Below the pieces are notes generated by a model. That model saw nothing but the letters and a program-made list of their open reading frames with translations, did no database searches and was not told the origin of the DNA. Position numbers and translations under genes: made by a program. Source: Sclerurus mexicanus (lineage: Eukaryota; Chordata; Aves; Passeriformes; Furnariidae). Taken from it: a DNA stretch of 64,000 nt. Below, one piece after another: positions 41,488 to 55,590 of the stretch; position 1 is the stretch's first letter, and the number at the start of each line of letters is the position of its first letter. The stretch is taken from contig VWZF01001682.1 of NCBI GenBank assembly GCA_013396755.1, positions 2,727,971 through 2,791,970 of the forward strand, read 5' to 3'.

Positions 41488-41493
41488 TGCATG
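41488..41493 (+). promoter_or_regulatory. RBFOX-type splicing enhancer (TGCATG)
   Basis: A perfect TGCATG lies 19 nt after the end of the 93-nt cassette exon. UGCAUG directly downstream of a cassette exon is the classical arrangement for RBFOX-promoted inclusion in neurons and muscle. The motif and spacing are seen directly; binding is inferred. Confidence 0.65.
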
Positions 41494-44400
41494 ATGCTAA
41501 CTGTTGACACACAAGACAAAGTGGGATTTCAAAAGAAATTTATTGCAACAGTAAAAAACATCTGGGACAGACTTCCTCATCTTTAGGTCTGAATTTTTTT
41601 AAAATTAGGCTTTCAATAATTTGTCATACTGAGTCGTGGTAGATACAAAATGGTAAACTTTGACTGCTGAATATTGTTTGATTTCACTTAAGACAGTGAG
41701 AGTGCAACAGAGATTGTATTAATTCTCTATGGCCTGATCCTCCAAGCTGTTGAACACTATTTGTATGATTACACATTTGCCAGATCTGAGTCTTAGGTTG
41801 TAATATATTTACTACTTAGCAAATGTTTCATTTAGAACTATTATGGCATATTAATATAGCATAAGGAATGACCAATCAAAGAAGTTAAGAAGAATTATAT
41901 ACCTAATCTGTAATATTTTTACCAGCTATTTTGAAATTGCAACTGCTGATAAATGTGTAAATGGAAATAGAGAATTCCATATAAATGAATATTTCAATTT
42001 GTTTAATAAATAAAGGTTGTATTTTAGAATTGTTCCGTAACTACCTACCTCTGTCAATAATATATGTCTAATTTTTGAACTATGCTTTGGCATTCTTATG
42101 CTAAATTAGTATAATTCATTTCCCGTTCACACACATTAAAAAACCCTGACAAAGCGATACCATATCTAATGAGTTCCAGCCTGTTAATCAGCACAGGATG
42201 CTAAATTTTAATAAAGAACTGTGAATTATAAATTTACCTTTTTTTGTTTGTTTATTTGTTTATGCTGTGGTAGATCTTTATGTCCAAATTCTGTTTTCTA
42301 ATGGTAGCTCTTAACATTATAAAAGGGGTAAGGTGCTATTTGATTAAATGAGATCTGCATCTGCCCATTAAAAACTAATTAATCTGTGAGATATATTGGC
42401 ACTGTACATTGCTATTTCTTCTTCCAAAAACTCTTAAACTTTCACTTAGCCACAATTTACAATCAACAGCAGGAAGAGAATGGTATGTTAAATTCAATTA
42501 GTCAATCATTATCAGCAAACTCAAAGATACTGCAAATATTTGCCAGAAGACCCTAATATATTATTTTCTTCAAAGTAAAATTGTGATCATATTGTATTAA
42601 AAAAGAACAAAGCCCAATATCATTGTTCTCTGTAGACCAATTACCATACAATACTGGTTCAGATGCATAATTGCTGAAGTGGAATTAATAGAACTATGCC
42701 TGGTTTATGCTTTGTATGTTTGTAATGGGACCACCAAATGCAAGTGTTTGAGCAAATGAACTGTATTATATGAAATTCCTGTTAGTTGATACTAATTCAG
42801 GTAAACAATACAATGAAATTTATCTTGTTTGTAATCCCTTCATTTTTAAAATCATAGTAGCAGGGATCATCTCCTGATGTGAAAGTTGTCCAGAGATAAT
42901 AACACATCAGTTCCAAAGCATAATAGATTTGAGACTACAACATGCTATCAGCATGAAGATTCAGTTTATCAACCTCACTAACATACTGTGTCACAGCTAG
43001 AATCATTATATATTTGTTTCTTTGTTTTCGTGTCATGCGTGTGTTACATTATGATATACTGTTTCTTCATTTGTATGGCTTACAGAGCAAATATTAATCT
43101 AATGAATTTGACAACTTTAGTGTTAAAAATGATAATAGAAATAGACACTTTACATAGAAAATCTAATGATTCATACACCTAGACCTAAAGAGTAGTTGTT
43201 TATAGCTTAGAGAGATTTGTGCACAGTGCATTAATTATCATAAGACAGCTGGAAATCTCAAGTATTGTAATGGTATGTATTGTTGGCTTTGTTCTTTTCT
43301 CTAATGTGTAAACATATACTGGTGTTCTTGTTGACAAATCAGCTTAGTTTGAAGTAAGAAGTCTGTTTTTCTTTTACCTAACCTGGTAGTTCTATCCCCA
43401 AGTTATTTACATGTCAAACTCTGAAAATATGTAGGATTCACTATCAGCAAATGACTGTATTTGTATTACTTGTAGATAAAGCTTGCTAGCATTTTTGACT
43501 TCTGTAGGCTCCTTTTTTTTCTGAAAATTTCATATTTTTGCAGTGTTGGGGTTTTCAAGCTTCCTATTGGCATTTAAGTAGGAATTCTTTGAAAGGAAGT
43601 TGAATGGGGATTTTTGTCATTTGTTGGGGGAAAAGTTCGGGGAGCAGAGTTTAAAGGAGGTCAGGTTGTTATAAGGGCATGCTGAATTAAACTTTAGAGT
43701 GGAAGAAGTTAGGAGTACAAAATGGAGAGAAGAAAACTGAAAAAGACTGGATATAAAATGGGTAGGAGCAGGTGTCCAAGTGGGTAAATGGAGTAGTCCA
43801 TAAGGAGAAGGAGGAACTGAGACTGGTTGGTTAGACAAGGTAGGACATAGATAAAGTACTAGAGAACTAAAGGTTGAACATCTAGAATGAAAACTGAGAT
43901 AATTTCTTGTCTTTACTGCTTGTAATTACTTCTGGAGTCCTATTGAATTGTGTGCACCTCAACAGGTGTAGCACTGTCTCAAGATGGAGAGAAACCTTGG
44001 GCTGCTGGCATACGTTCTACTAGTGACAGAAGCCAGGAATAACCAAACCAAAGATTTTCTGTGATGGCCTATGCAGATAGGAAACCTTTCAATGATTTCT
44101 TAAGTTTCTTCAAACTTTCTTAAAAAAATCACAAGTTAAACAAAAGAACGCTTTATTAAAAACTTGACATCAACATCATAAAGCTAAGAACACAAGATCC
44201 ACCACATCAAAAGTAACATCTTTCTACAGTTGCATGGCTGCAGTTGAGCTTGCTATCCCATAAGTACAGCTTGGGTTGAACCAGAAAGGAACTTTAACAG
44301 ATTCTGGAGATTCTTTGTGTCACGTTCAAACAGATGAGGAAACAGTACCAAATACCATGGCAAAACAAAGACATGGATGACTGTATGGTGTCTGCACACA

Positions 44401-47400
44401 GCATCTCTGATAATATTGTTTGCACAAAGAGAAGTCCAACTTCTAAAAGGCATGTGTGAAAATGAGTACCATTAAAGTGCCACCCTCTTCTGGGCACAAC
44501 AGGTAATCAAACCTCTGCCTTGTAGATTCCCTAAGGGGTGGCATCTCATTTCTATGAAACTTGGCATGTTGCATATGAGAGACTATGCAAGCACAGTACT
44601 CAAGTTTTCACCAGGGAACAAAAAGGCATGAAAAATAGGAATGGTGGTTGCATCACGTGTGTGCACAGTTGCCAAGTTGGTGGTAGTGGCTGTAACTCAG
44701 AGGTTTTGGCAGCGCTGTCGCTGTGGTGACAGGAGTCTGGCTGTGTGAGTGACTGCTGATGGCATAGTAGTGACAGCACAGAGTTCATCGTGGATTATCA
44801 TGGACCCCGGATTGCAGGAACATCAGTAAGTGAGCTAAAGTTCACAGGTCCATTATGATGGAATCTTCAGCCTGCTGGCAGCTTGAGGCAGAATCAGATC
44901 CTATCAGTCCCTGAGAGAATAATACTTCACTTCTTTAACTTCCCTCTGCTCTTCTTTTAAAATGTTCAGTAGCTCAGCCTTTCAGGGGCAGACAAAATTT
45001 CAACCTTTGTTCCAACTTCCAAATTAATCCTTGGGCAAATAATGCAGCTCTGAGTCTCTCTTAAACCATATTTTTTTTTGAAATAATTTCCATGTGCCTT
45101 TTGAGACATTTAGAACAATTGCTGTCTTTTACTTTTATGAAGACAGCAAGGCTAGTAAGAAGATTGGAGGAGTAGTTGTGACCTACCCTTCTTTGATTTC
45201 TACCTGTAAAGCTTAACTTATTCAATATTCAAGACAGGAACTGGACAAGGTTTGCATGCCGCATTTCAGAGACAACTTTTCCTGTCTCTGTCCTGGTAGG
45301 GATATGATTCCAGAAGGGCAGAGAACAAGATAAGAAATTGTAATATGAATCCTTACTGCTCACATGAGCATTTCAGGTCCTCACTGCAAAATTCAGATGC
45401 TCTCCTCTGCTGTCTCTTCCTTTGGAGAGAGGAGAATTGCAATAGCATGGATACTGTCAGTATCAGAAAGTGCAGTAAGGGGCTGTCAAGTTTAGTCCAA
45501 CTGCTGCCTCCTTCAGAAGTGAACATCACCAACAAGATCAGGCCAAGTCACTTACTGTTACCTGGATGGACGTCTCTGTAAGTACTAATCCTCTGAGAGA
45601 CCCAGACGAAGCCTGAAAGGAGAACAGTCAGTTGATATTTTTTCAGCAATACACAGGTCTAGTTTTACTCTTGTCTGGAAAGTAGGTATTGGGACAATCC
45701 TGTAATGAACAGTATGAGTAACTAAAGCTGGGCCAGGTTTCTTTGCTTTCCAACATGAGTCATTCTTTGTATCGGACTCTCCTGTGCACTTCGGCAAAGT
45801 GTGACTTAGTGTTGTTTGTTTAGTTCCCCTTTCTCCTCTTCACAGAGTGCAGCATAGCAGAGAGGAGCATGAAGGAGCAGGCTTAGCAGTGCCCTCTGAT
45901 CATACTGGTTCTTTTGATCCTAGCTAGATATGTGGGATACATATCACAGAAGTGAACTCGTCCTTCTCTGGGGTAGAGAACTAGCAGCCTGAATCTGAAT
46001 TTGGAGGCACAAATAATAGGAGAACAGGTGCCCTCTGCTTGCTGTAACATATTCTTTCTTGCACCACCCAGGGGGTAGGGGCGATGCAGAGGAAGGTTTA
46101 CTCTTGCACACCTAAGGAATGGAAGTTTGGGGCTTTTGTCAGTATTCAGTCCTTCAAGTCACCATGTCCTGATGGCCTTTACAACAAATTGGGATACTGT
46201 CTTGTCTGAATTGCTTTTTGAAGCTTCAGCTGCAGGTTGCCATGCCTGACTTCTCCAGTCTTTCTCCATCAGCAGCCAGCAGTGGTAGTCTGCCAGGGGC
46301 CAGATGAGAAAGAACACACAAGCAGTAAGGAAGACACTTACAGCCCTAGCAGTACTTTTGTTCTTTCTTGGCTTTCAGTGTTCACTTTGTAAAGAAAGCA
46401 GGTCCTTGGTGTAAACGCATCCAAATTCAAGCAAGTGTTACCATATGTAAAGTGTTTTTCTGAAACATTTGAATAAGCTGGTAGAAGAGGCTTATCTCCA
46501 GTTCTCACAGATGTTTCCTCTGGTTTTGCATATGGATAATAGCGCTCTTCGCTTTCTTTCTTTCCCCCAAACTTTGATCATCATTGCACGTGTTGTGATC
46601 TTGGAGATTTTTCCAGGATTATGATAGCATTAATACTGGCTCCAAGGAAGCGGAAATTCACTTTTATCTCTTCCTAGGCAATTTTTTGATTGCGATTCTG
46701 CCCAGAAAATAAACTAAGACAAATTCACAGTATAATATAGTTTCTGTGCTGGCTTGGATTTATGTTAAATGCAGCCATATGGTTCTGTGGAAGTCAGTCA
46801 TAAGCCTATGCTAAGGGCAAACACCAGCAGCTACAAGGTTTCATCTCAAAAGAATGTTAACAGAAGATGAAGACAGGCATAAAGTGTTCACAGAGAAACA
46901 AAAATCCAATTCCTGCTGGAGCCTGCTGGGAAAGATTATCTCATGCACCAGTGAACCAGAGTTCAAATGAGACCTAGCCAGTAATTTCTGTTATCTTTTA
47001 CATCTCTCCTATAATGGCAGTCGGCAGAGATTAATCTTTTCTTTCCATCTGTTTCCTCAACTCAGTGCAAGGAATCATATTTATTGATGTGATCTATCCA
47101 TTAGTGAACCAGGCAGAGCTCTCTAATGTCAGGTGGCAGGTGAGGGTCGTGGTCTCTCTCAGAGAACCTAGTTCAATCCAGCATGAATAGAGCCTGTCAG
47201 CAGAGACAGGGCACACCAGTCACTAGGTGTAGTGCTATGATTGATTGCAATCTTGGACCACCATCTTTTCCACAGTTAATGGTTTTCTTCCGATTCTGGC
47301 ATTTGATGTATGCGGTGGGGGTTTTTTTAACAAACAAAAAGCATGATAACCCGTTCCCGGGAGGGAAAAATTCAGCTGGTTTGCATTAAGAAAAGTCAGG

Positions 47401-50400
47401 GAGAGATAAATACAAAAATTTATATGAGAGAAGTTGGAGCAAATAAAAATAGCTGCATCTGGATATAGCCACTCTCTCTTTAAGTAACTTTGTTAAGATT
47501 AATTTATTTCTTTGTATGGAAATGGCAAATAAAATGCTAGACCTTCACACAGAGATGGAAATGCACTATCACTCCATGTGTCAGTGACAATGTATTTGAG
47601 GTAGAGAATGAGAACTTCCAAACCTTACAAGTCTCTTCTGTCTGATTTATCTGTGCCCAACTGAAGCATCAGAAAAACAGAAAGATAAAGTTGTAGTTAC
47701 CCTAATGTCTTATGTCTTATTTTCTTACACTGGCCTCTTGGTGCTGCCAGGCATTTCTAGAAGGTGCCTTAATGCTTTTGAAAAGCATAATTACTGCTTC
47801 TGTCTCCAGATAGGTACATTGTGAATTGGCACCATTTTGGGGGCAAAATCTGTTGGTTTATTTTTAGTTCAGGTAAGCAATCATCACAGTTGTGTTCATT
47901 ACAAAACCGAATTATTACAGTTTTTATTCACAGAAATTCAACAATACCATTATATTAAATGTCAAACTGAAGTCATTAGGAGTACTAATGAATTCTGAGC
48001 AGAGAAGTCATGTCTCCTGAAGTATTGGTCCTGAGATCTAAATATGTCACCAAAACATAAAATCACTAAAATTTACATTCTTCTCAACTCACGTTCACTC
48101 AAAGTGGATTTGATAGAAGTTTATTCCACCTCTGGAGGCTTAGGAGAATGCAACTGATGTGTTCCTAATTCTAGGTGTCTAAGGTGTAGATACTGCCACT
48201 TGTGCTTTGGCGTGAATCCAAGCTAACAGACTGAGGACCTTAGCAGAATGTATAAGACGTTTTACCTGGACTTGCTTACAAGTGTCTTAGTTCATGTAAT
48301 AATGTCCACAGATTCAACACACCTTAGAGTCAAATAGATAGATTTTTTAATAGAGTTACATACTGTTAGATTTGAGTTGGTTTGGAGGGGATTAACCTGT
48401 GCTCCACAATGTTAAAAATGGTGTGCTCATTTCGTAAAGTATTTAGCTTGTGATTACAGACAATGGTATTGCTTTAGCTGGAACAGGCACATAAAGTACA
48501 GTAATTTTTTGAGCCATCAGTGGTCTCCTGTGCTGGTAATTGCTATTGTGTCCAGCATTTTTCTCAAATTGCAAGGAGAACAGGTGACTCAAATATAACA
48601 GATTAGTAGACTTGTTACTTACATGAAAGAAATTTTCAGAGAGTCAAAGATATATCTAAATATTTGGGAGTACTTTGATACCTAAGAGTAAAAGAAACAA
48701 ATGCAAAAAATGCTATGGATAGTTTTTCTTTCCTCTTTCACCTCTCCTCAAGTCACTTTCTATTCTGTCAATTGCCAAATGTCACTTCTGCTTTATTCTG
48801 CATAGAAACAGGTATCTGAAAACGGCTTTCCTCAGTTCCACAGTTGCCTTTGCCTGACCCATAAAAAGCCTAAGTTTTGCTTTTCTGCTTTAGGCGATTG
48901 CTTCTTAATGCTTTTGTATGTTTTACCCTAAAAATAAAGTGAATCAAATGGTAATATTATAGAATTTGTCTCTTGTACTGCAGTGCAAACAGTACATGAT
49001 CATTATACAAGAACAAGGGAGTAATCAGTTGAAATTGAAATTGATAGAGGAAAATATATTTTGATATAGTGCGTGTTTAGCCTACAGAGCAAAATGTCAC
49101 AAGACATTGGTGAGAGCATGAGTTTTGGATTGTATAGAGAAAGAGTGAGCTGTTAGTGAATAAGTAGTCTGGAAGGCATTCATCCTGTCCTTTGAACTGG
49201 CCACTTTCAGACAGGGTATTGTTCCTGGCGATTTACCCTACTGCGGTAATTCCTATTTTTTTCTTATTTGAGTACAGTTATGTGTATTTGTACAAAGATT
49301 TTGCACATGTAACTGTTCTCTGTCAAATTAGATGTTCTCTTTTTCCACAATTTTTTGAATGAAGTAACTTGTTCATTTTACTGCATATGCATGGGGAAAT
49401 TCTACCCCTTACACTGTTTTTTAGACAAAAACCTCCTTCAGAAGTCCAGGCCAGAGATCATTTCTGATATTGGATGCCTTTTGTAGTGCAGTCTTCTGAG
49501 TGTTACAGCTGTTCTCCCTCAGTTGTCTTCTAGTAGTGGGCTGTACAGATCTGAAGAGCCACATATCTTTAACACCATCATGGAACTGACCAAACTTTGC
49601 ATTTAGGACAGTACAGGAGACAGTGCTGCAGGAAAACCTGTACTGCAGTGGCACTATGACATTTGTTACTGATCGTGGTGGAAGCTCTGTATTCAGAAAC
49701 ATGACTAGACTAATAGATTTATCCTCCTCCAGATTTTTCAGTTTGCTGCTGGTGTACAACAATACACAAGGTTCAGAGATTTAGGAGGGAGGTATTTAGG
49801 CTTTTTAAACACATATATTTTAAGTACAGTTTTATTCTGCATCAGTGGTATTATAACTCTTAAGATGAGAAGTGTTTTGTTGTTGTATACGCATAAGAAC
49901 TAGCAATATTGACCTTTATTCTATGACAGCAGTTGTCAACTAAATAATAATGCTGCACAAAATAACAATAGCTACCCTTAAATCCCACTGACAGGGTGAT
50001 AAAATAAGATGCATAATCTGAAGTACTTTGAGAAGTTCAGAAGAATTTTGCTGGGTCTTATTCGCAATTCCATATTTAGTATGAATTTTGTAAAATTCCT
50101 GTGTGACTTTTAATACATTGTGACATACTTGCTATAGGCTTCAACACTATTGGCAGGGTTGTGCTGTATGAAATAATTTAAAATGAACTAAAATGCTGCC
50201 AAGAAGGTTGTTCAAAATGATAAGGTAGGCTCTTTCACATGTCTTCCAAGTATATGCAAAGCATTCTATATATATGCTGCCCAAAATTAGAGAAATTAAT
50301 CTTTTGCAAGGTGAAGTAATTTCAGCAGAATCTAAAAAAAAAAAAAAAAAGTCATGTATTTAATGTAAAAATTATATTAGGAATGTTAAAATGATGCAGT

Positions 50401-52064
50401 AACTCTATACAAATTGAGACCAGTCTATTTATAAAGTAATGGATAATATTCCTTTCTGCCTGGTGATAGTTTATTTATATAATATCTCAGCTTCTGGCAG
50501 TCTGGTGTTTAGGGCCTTCCAGATGTGTTTATGTAATATTGCATTCATTGATGCATAGTATCCATTTTCTTCTAAACTGAGGTCAAAAGTTCTTGTCATA
50601 GATCCTTTCGTAAAGAAAGTTATTCTAAATCACATTTCTGTTGCTGGACACCTGGCTATCTTACATCAAAAGTGTTTGGGCTTCTGGGCTGAGTCTTACT
50701 GTCCTTGAATATTTTGATAATCTATCTCCATTTCTCTAAAGGCACAGTTTTCAGTTAACTTAATCTTTCTGCCCGACTCATAGGCAGTTTTTATCGCTTT
50801 TTTTGCCCCTTCTGTTTTCACATTTACTGAATTTAGTAGAGAGTGCTTCAGTTTTATTTTCCACAGAGAATGTGGCAGCACAAAGAAAATCTAATTTGAT
50901 GTGAATCCTCCCCAATCAAACTTGAGAAGGAAGAAGCCATCTGCATGTTGGCCTGTGCACACCAGCACTTGGTTAAACACTAGCACTGAGTTAAATTAAA
51001 AGCATGATTATTTTACTTGTATTCATATGCTTGCTTTCTGTGCTGGCAACTTTGAGCTTAAGTAAAAATGCCTTCGATTTGTGAAATAAGCGGACTTCCA
51101 GCTCTCTTTGCATCTAAGGATTAGTTTATGACATAACTTCATATTTTGCTACCCATCTGTAGTTTAGATTGGTTAGGTACTAAATACTTCCACCACTAAA
51201 ACATTAAGATTAACTGAACTTTTTAATAGCAACATCTATTGAATAGGCATACAGAAATATATATTGAATAAATGTAAAAGTGGAATATTATTTGCTTTAA
51301 AAGTTGAATTGAATTATTTAATAAAAACAGAACTGGCTTGTCTTGTAAAATATTAGCATGATTCACTGGATTTTTGTACTCCAAAGCTTAATAAAATATT
51401 TAAAGTGCTGTTCACATGAAGACCTAGCAAGTTCATGTTATGTGATCAATTTTGAATGAAAGATACACTATTGCAGATGCTGTAAGCTCTGTATGAGATG
51501 AAATATAGTGTAATAGCCCATAAGTCAGTGCCTGGTCAAGTAGTGCAAACAGTTTAGGCTTTAGAAATTAGCTATTTGAGTTCCATGGTTTGAAAAGACA
51601 AGATAGATGGATATATAGAAAATTAAAATCATTTGTGGATGGATTATGTTTCAAGAGCGTAAGAATTTCAGCATTATCTGGAAGCAGCCTGGATTTGTTG
51701 TCAGATACCATATCCTTCTAAGTGTCTCATAGGAACAGTTTGGCATGGCTCAGTGAGGCAGACAAGATGTGCAAGTCTGATAGCGTTACACTTTAAATAC
51801 TTATCACTCTGAGTTAATGTAGCAGGAGAGTCTCTGACAACTTTGTTAGTAACTGCACTCATTAGAAACTGAAAGATCCAACTACATTTTCTTAACCCAG
51901 AATAAGATACCAGACTGGCTTTTCTGTTGTTATTTTCCCCTCAGCGTTCAGCCAGACAGTACAACCACAATACTATGGCATTGTATTCATGGAGTTCAAG
52001 GCAAAAGAGAATAGCTTACGGTGAGGGGCTGTGCTGTGTGCTGCCTAAGACTACACACTGCTGA

Positions 52065-53165
52065 ATTCCCACGGCATTCTCTTGGAGAAACTGGCTGATC
52101 ACAGCACGGACAGGTGTGCTGGAGAGAAAACTGGCTGAATGGCTGGGCACAGAGAGTGGTGAATGGAGTTATATCCAGCTAGTGGCCAGTCATGAGTGGT
52201 GTTCCCCATGGCTCAGTATTGGGACCAGTCCTGTTTAATTTCTTTCTCAATGATCTTTATCAATGATTTATTGATGACGAGTTCAAATGCATCCTTAGCA
52301 AGTACACAGAGACACCAAATTGGGTGGGAGTATTTAACTGCTGGAGGGCAGGAAGGTTCCACAGTGGGATCCGGACAGGCTGGATTGATGGGCCAAGGCC
52401 AACTGTATAAGGTTCAACAAGGTCAAGTGCTGAGTCCTGCACTTGGGTCACAACAACCACATGAAGCACTACAGGCTGGGAGAAGAGTGTCTGGAAACTT
52501 GCCCAGCAGAAAAGGACCTGGTGGTGCTAGTCTGCAGCCAGATGAACATGAGCCGGCAGTGTATCCAGCTGGCCAAGAAAAACAGTGGCATCCTGGCCTG
52601 TATCAAAACAGTATGGCCAGCAGTGATTGCTCCCGTGTACTCGGCACTGGTGAGGCCGCATCTTGGATCCTGCGTCTAGTTCTGGGCCCCTCACTTAAAG
52701 AAAGACATCGAGGTGCTGGAGCGAGTCCAGAGAAAGGTAACAAAACTGGTGAAGGGTGTGGAGCACAAGTCTGATGAGGAGCAGCTGAGGTTATTTAGCC
52801 TGGAGAAGAGGAGGCTTGGGGGGGATCTTATCCCTCTCTACAACTACCTGAAAGGAGGTTGTAGTGAGGTGGGAGTCAGTCATTCTCACAAGTAACAAGT
52901 CACAGGACAAGGTGAAATGGCTTCAAGTTGCACCAGGGAAGGTTTAGATTGGATATTAGGAAAAATTTCTTCCCTGAAAGCATTGTCAAACAGCAGAACA
53001 GTCTGCCCAGGAAAGTGGCTGAGTCATCATCCCTGAAGGTATTTAAAAGATGTGTTTAAGTGGCACTTAGAAATATGGTTTAGTGGTGGACTTGGCAGTG
53101 CTGGGTTAACAGTTGGACTTGATGATCCTAAGAGTCGTTTCCAACCTAAATGATTCTATGATTCA
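52065..53165 (+). mobile_element. CR1 LINE, 1.1-kb 3' fragment, sense orientation
   Basis: A 5'-truncated CR1 running into its 3' end. It starts near TTCCCACGGCATTCTCTTGG and passes through GTGTTCCCCATGGCTCAGTATTGG (reverse-transcriptase region) and then the C-terminal coding part, readable as YSALVRPHLGSC and FWAPHLKKDIEVLERVQR. It continues through FSLEKRRLGGDL and YNYLKGG, and ends with TGATTCTATGATTC. The coding frame is broken by stops (for example at 52677-52679) and by indels, so it is a dead copy. The wording fits a CR1 subfamily of the J/X kind, but the subfamily is not certain. Long readings in other frames here, such as 52196-52774, are by-products. Confidence 0.93.
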
Positions 53166-55590
53166 CATATAAAAGTTATAACTTTCTTTCATTACCTTGA
53201 TGCCTGAGGTGGACTATCAGAGCTATGACAGTTCACACTACCACTGTAATATCCCGAGTTTAGCCATGGAATTAACTCCTTAAAGGTTTTGAGAACAGGG
53301 ATTACAGTCTGTAGTATGCTGTGCTCCACCAAAGCCAGCATCTCAGCTTTCACTTTCTCAGAGAAAAAAAAAAAATAGCAGTGGCAGGCTGTTCATTGCA
53401 TTATTTTGTTAAGGCTTGAAGTATATGGAGTTCCATTCAAGTGTTCTTTTAATGCCAGTTTCCATTTTTAGTCTGTTGAGTCTAACAGTGAGAGAAGGAG
53501 AATGTGAAAATTGCAGGTTGGTCAGGCAGTTTCTTATTTTTAACATGGAAGCTGATGTTTAGGAGGAGTATTATTATATCTACTGTATGGCTTTCCTTCT
53601 GTCCCCAAAACAGTACACAGTGCACATGGAAAGGGAAACAGCTACCTTTGTGTCTTGCATTTTCTTGAGATCTGTGTAGACATAATTCATGAAATATACT
53701 TGGACATTGCATTTATCCAGAAATCAAAGAGCAGTAAAAGTCAAGTGGATAAAACACTATCAAGACTTAATGAATTTGCATGATTCTCTGAATCCATAAA
53801 ACCAAAGTAATGTTGTAAGGTGTAAAACATTTTTAACATAGGGCTAGTGATTATTATTTTGGTGTTTGTTACATAGAAGATGTCACAACTTGTAATGAAA
53901 TGCATTCTTAGGAGGATTTAAACCACTAGGGCTTTGTCTTTTGAAGTTGTTGGTAATCCTCTGAGCTCAGAAGCCAAAAAAAATCTGGGATGTGCTCTTG
54001 TGCATCAGTAAATCTGGGGCATATCCTTTTGTTGTTACTGCCAGCAAGTTTAATATTGTTCAGAATGGAGTAACCTTTGTAACATATTTCATGGAATCAT
54101 GTTTCTAATGTAAATATTTTCAAGGGGAGGGCCTGTGCCAAGAGGTTCTAATTCATCTGTTGACCTCCCATAGAAAAATCACCTGCAAATAACAAATCTT
54201 GTTTATCAACTGCTGGTATTTTTCTCAGGCTGCAGTGAGGCAAATTAATTTCTAGTGTCTCTGTAGTGTATTTCTGACAAATCTGCTATAGCTGTATAAA
54301 TTTGTCCATTACTATGCAAGAATCCAAGCATGGGTCCCAGAGAATGAAAGTCCCATCAGCTAAGAAGCAGTCCACGTTGCCGCATGATGTACATGGTGAG
54401 GCTTTTCCCCTCCACAGCTGGCTCATTTGGTGCCAGATCCTCTGCCCCATGCCTGTATAGGTGACACGCAGTAGGCAAACACAGTGCAGGCATGTGCTTA
54501 GCTTCAGGCGGACCTGGGTATCAGCAATTCATGAGTGTCTCTTACTCACTGCAAACTGCAAACCTCTCTAGGTTGGTTTACTTGTGCGGTTGGGAAGTTC
54601 AAAAGTCTCCACAGTATGCTTTCTTGCCATTTTTAGCTATAATGTATTCATTTTGCGAAGCTTAATTAGGCAAGGCCAAGCCATATGCTACAGAGTTGCC
54701 AATATAACAAATGGGTGGAAAAATCCTTGCTGCAAAGATCTTTCTTTGAGATTTTGTTGTTTATGGAATTGTGTAGGTGCATCAGGAGAAAAAAAACTCC
54801 AGGTAGTATATGCCGTGCTTAGAGACTTTCAAAATAATTATGCTTGCATGAACTAAAATTAAAGGATTCTAGCACAGAGAGGCTCAGGTATGTTCTTTGG
54901 AAATATAATTGGAAAAAAGTTTACTGTAACTTACAGTGTGTCTTAACTTTGTTTTTGCTCTTCGTATCTGTTGCTGGTTGTGGTTCTTTCTGAGCACTTA
55001 CTAAGTATATTTCTTTAAAGTACTTTTCCTAGGCTGTAGCTAGCTGCTGTATCCATAATCAGATCTTTTCATGGTAAGGTTGTATGTGAGTAGAGATGAA
55101 TTAGTGAACTGGTTTTTTAGGACACATCCAAAAAAAATTCTTTTAACTGACTATTTTTGGCAAAGTTGCCAAAAGTTTGTAACTGAAAGATTGCTATTTT
55201 CCTTGTACTTAACCCAGGAAAGCTGTGATAAGTAGTGTGGACTGCAGTCACATTGCTCATTATTGACTTTTTAATGGAGTTCCCTGTAGTCTGTAGCAGA
55301 AGCCAACACAAATAAACAGCAGTAGAAATCCTGTCCCTACTTGTTGGATAAACTATGAGAGACTTCCTCCCTGCTACACTGTATTTTGAGTAGTTCTGTT
55401 TCCTGTCTGGATACTAGTATATTTCTAATGTTTGGGGGCTTTGGTCTTTACTTAAAAGGGAAGTATCTTTTTATGTGTGAGTGTTGTGACAAGTTATTGC
55501 TTCTATGACCCTTTGTAGATTGGATGTTATGAAAAATAGGCTTCAGCTTTATTTATCTTTATACTTCACCATATGCTCTTTCTTTCACAG

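Larger units (their letters stand above)
41469..55590 (+). other. TENM3: TENM3 intron, 14.1 kb, before the transmembrane exon
   Basis: It starts gtatgt with the TGCATG site and ends tctttcacag. 41830-42600 is AT-rich, repeat-free and CNE-like. 43617-43860 is strongly purine-rich on the + strand. 44150-46700 is slightly GC-richer with no recognised element. A15 occurs at 50335-50350. A sense CR1 occupies 52065-53165. 46700-52064 and 53166-55590 show nothing I can identify. Confidence 0.8.

Noticed and set aside
41469..41586. Extension of cassette 2 past its donor
   Set aside because: The sequence after GG/gtatgt does not resemble a teneurin, whereas joining at 41468 restores the exact phase to HFLFK.
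44140..44300. Possible antisense processed pseudogene (a TTTAATAAAG-like signal on the - strand)
   Set aside because: No adjacent long T run and no protein-like sequence beyond it.
49421..49762. 113-codon open frame on the - strand
   Set aside because: No recognisable protein and no promoter or splice context. An unknown old repeat cannot be excluded.
52196..52774. 192-codon open frame on the + strand
   Set aside because: It lies in the wrong frame across a CR1 reverse-transcriptase remnant; the LINE explains it.
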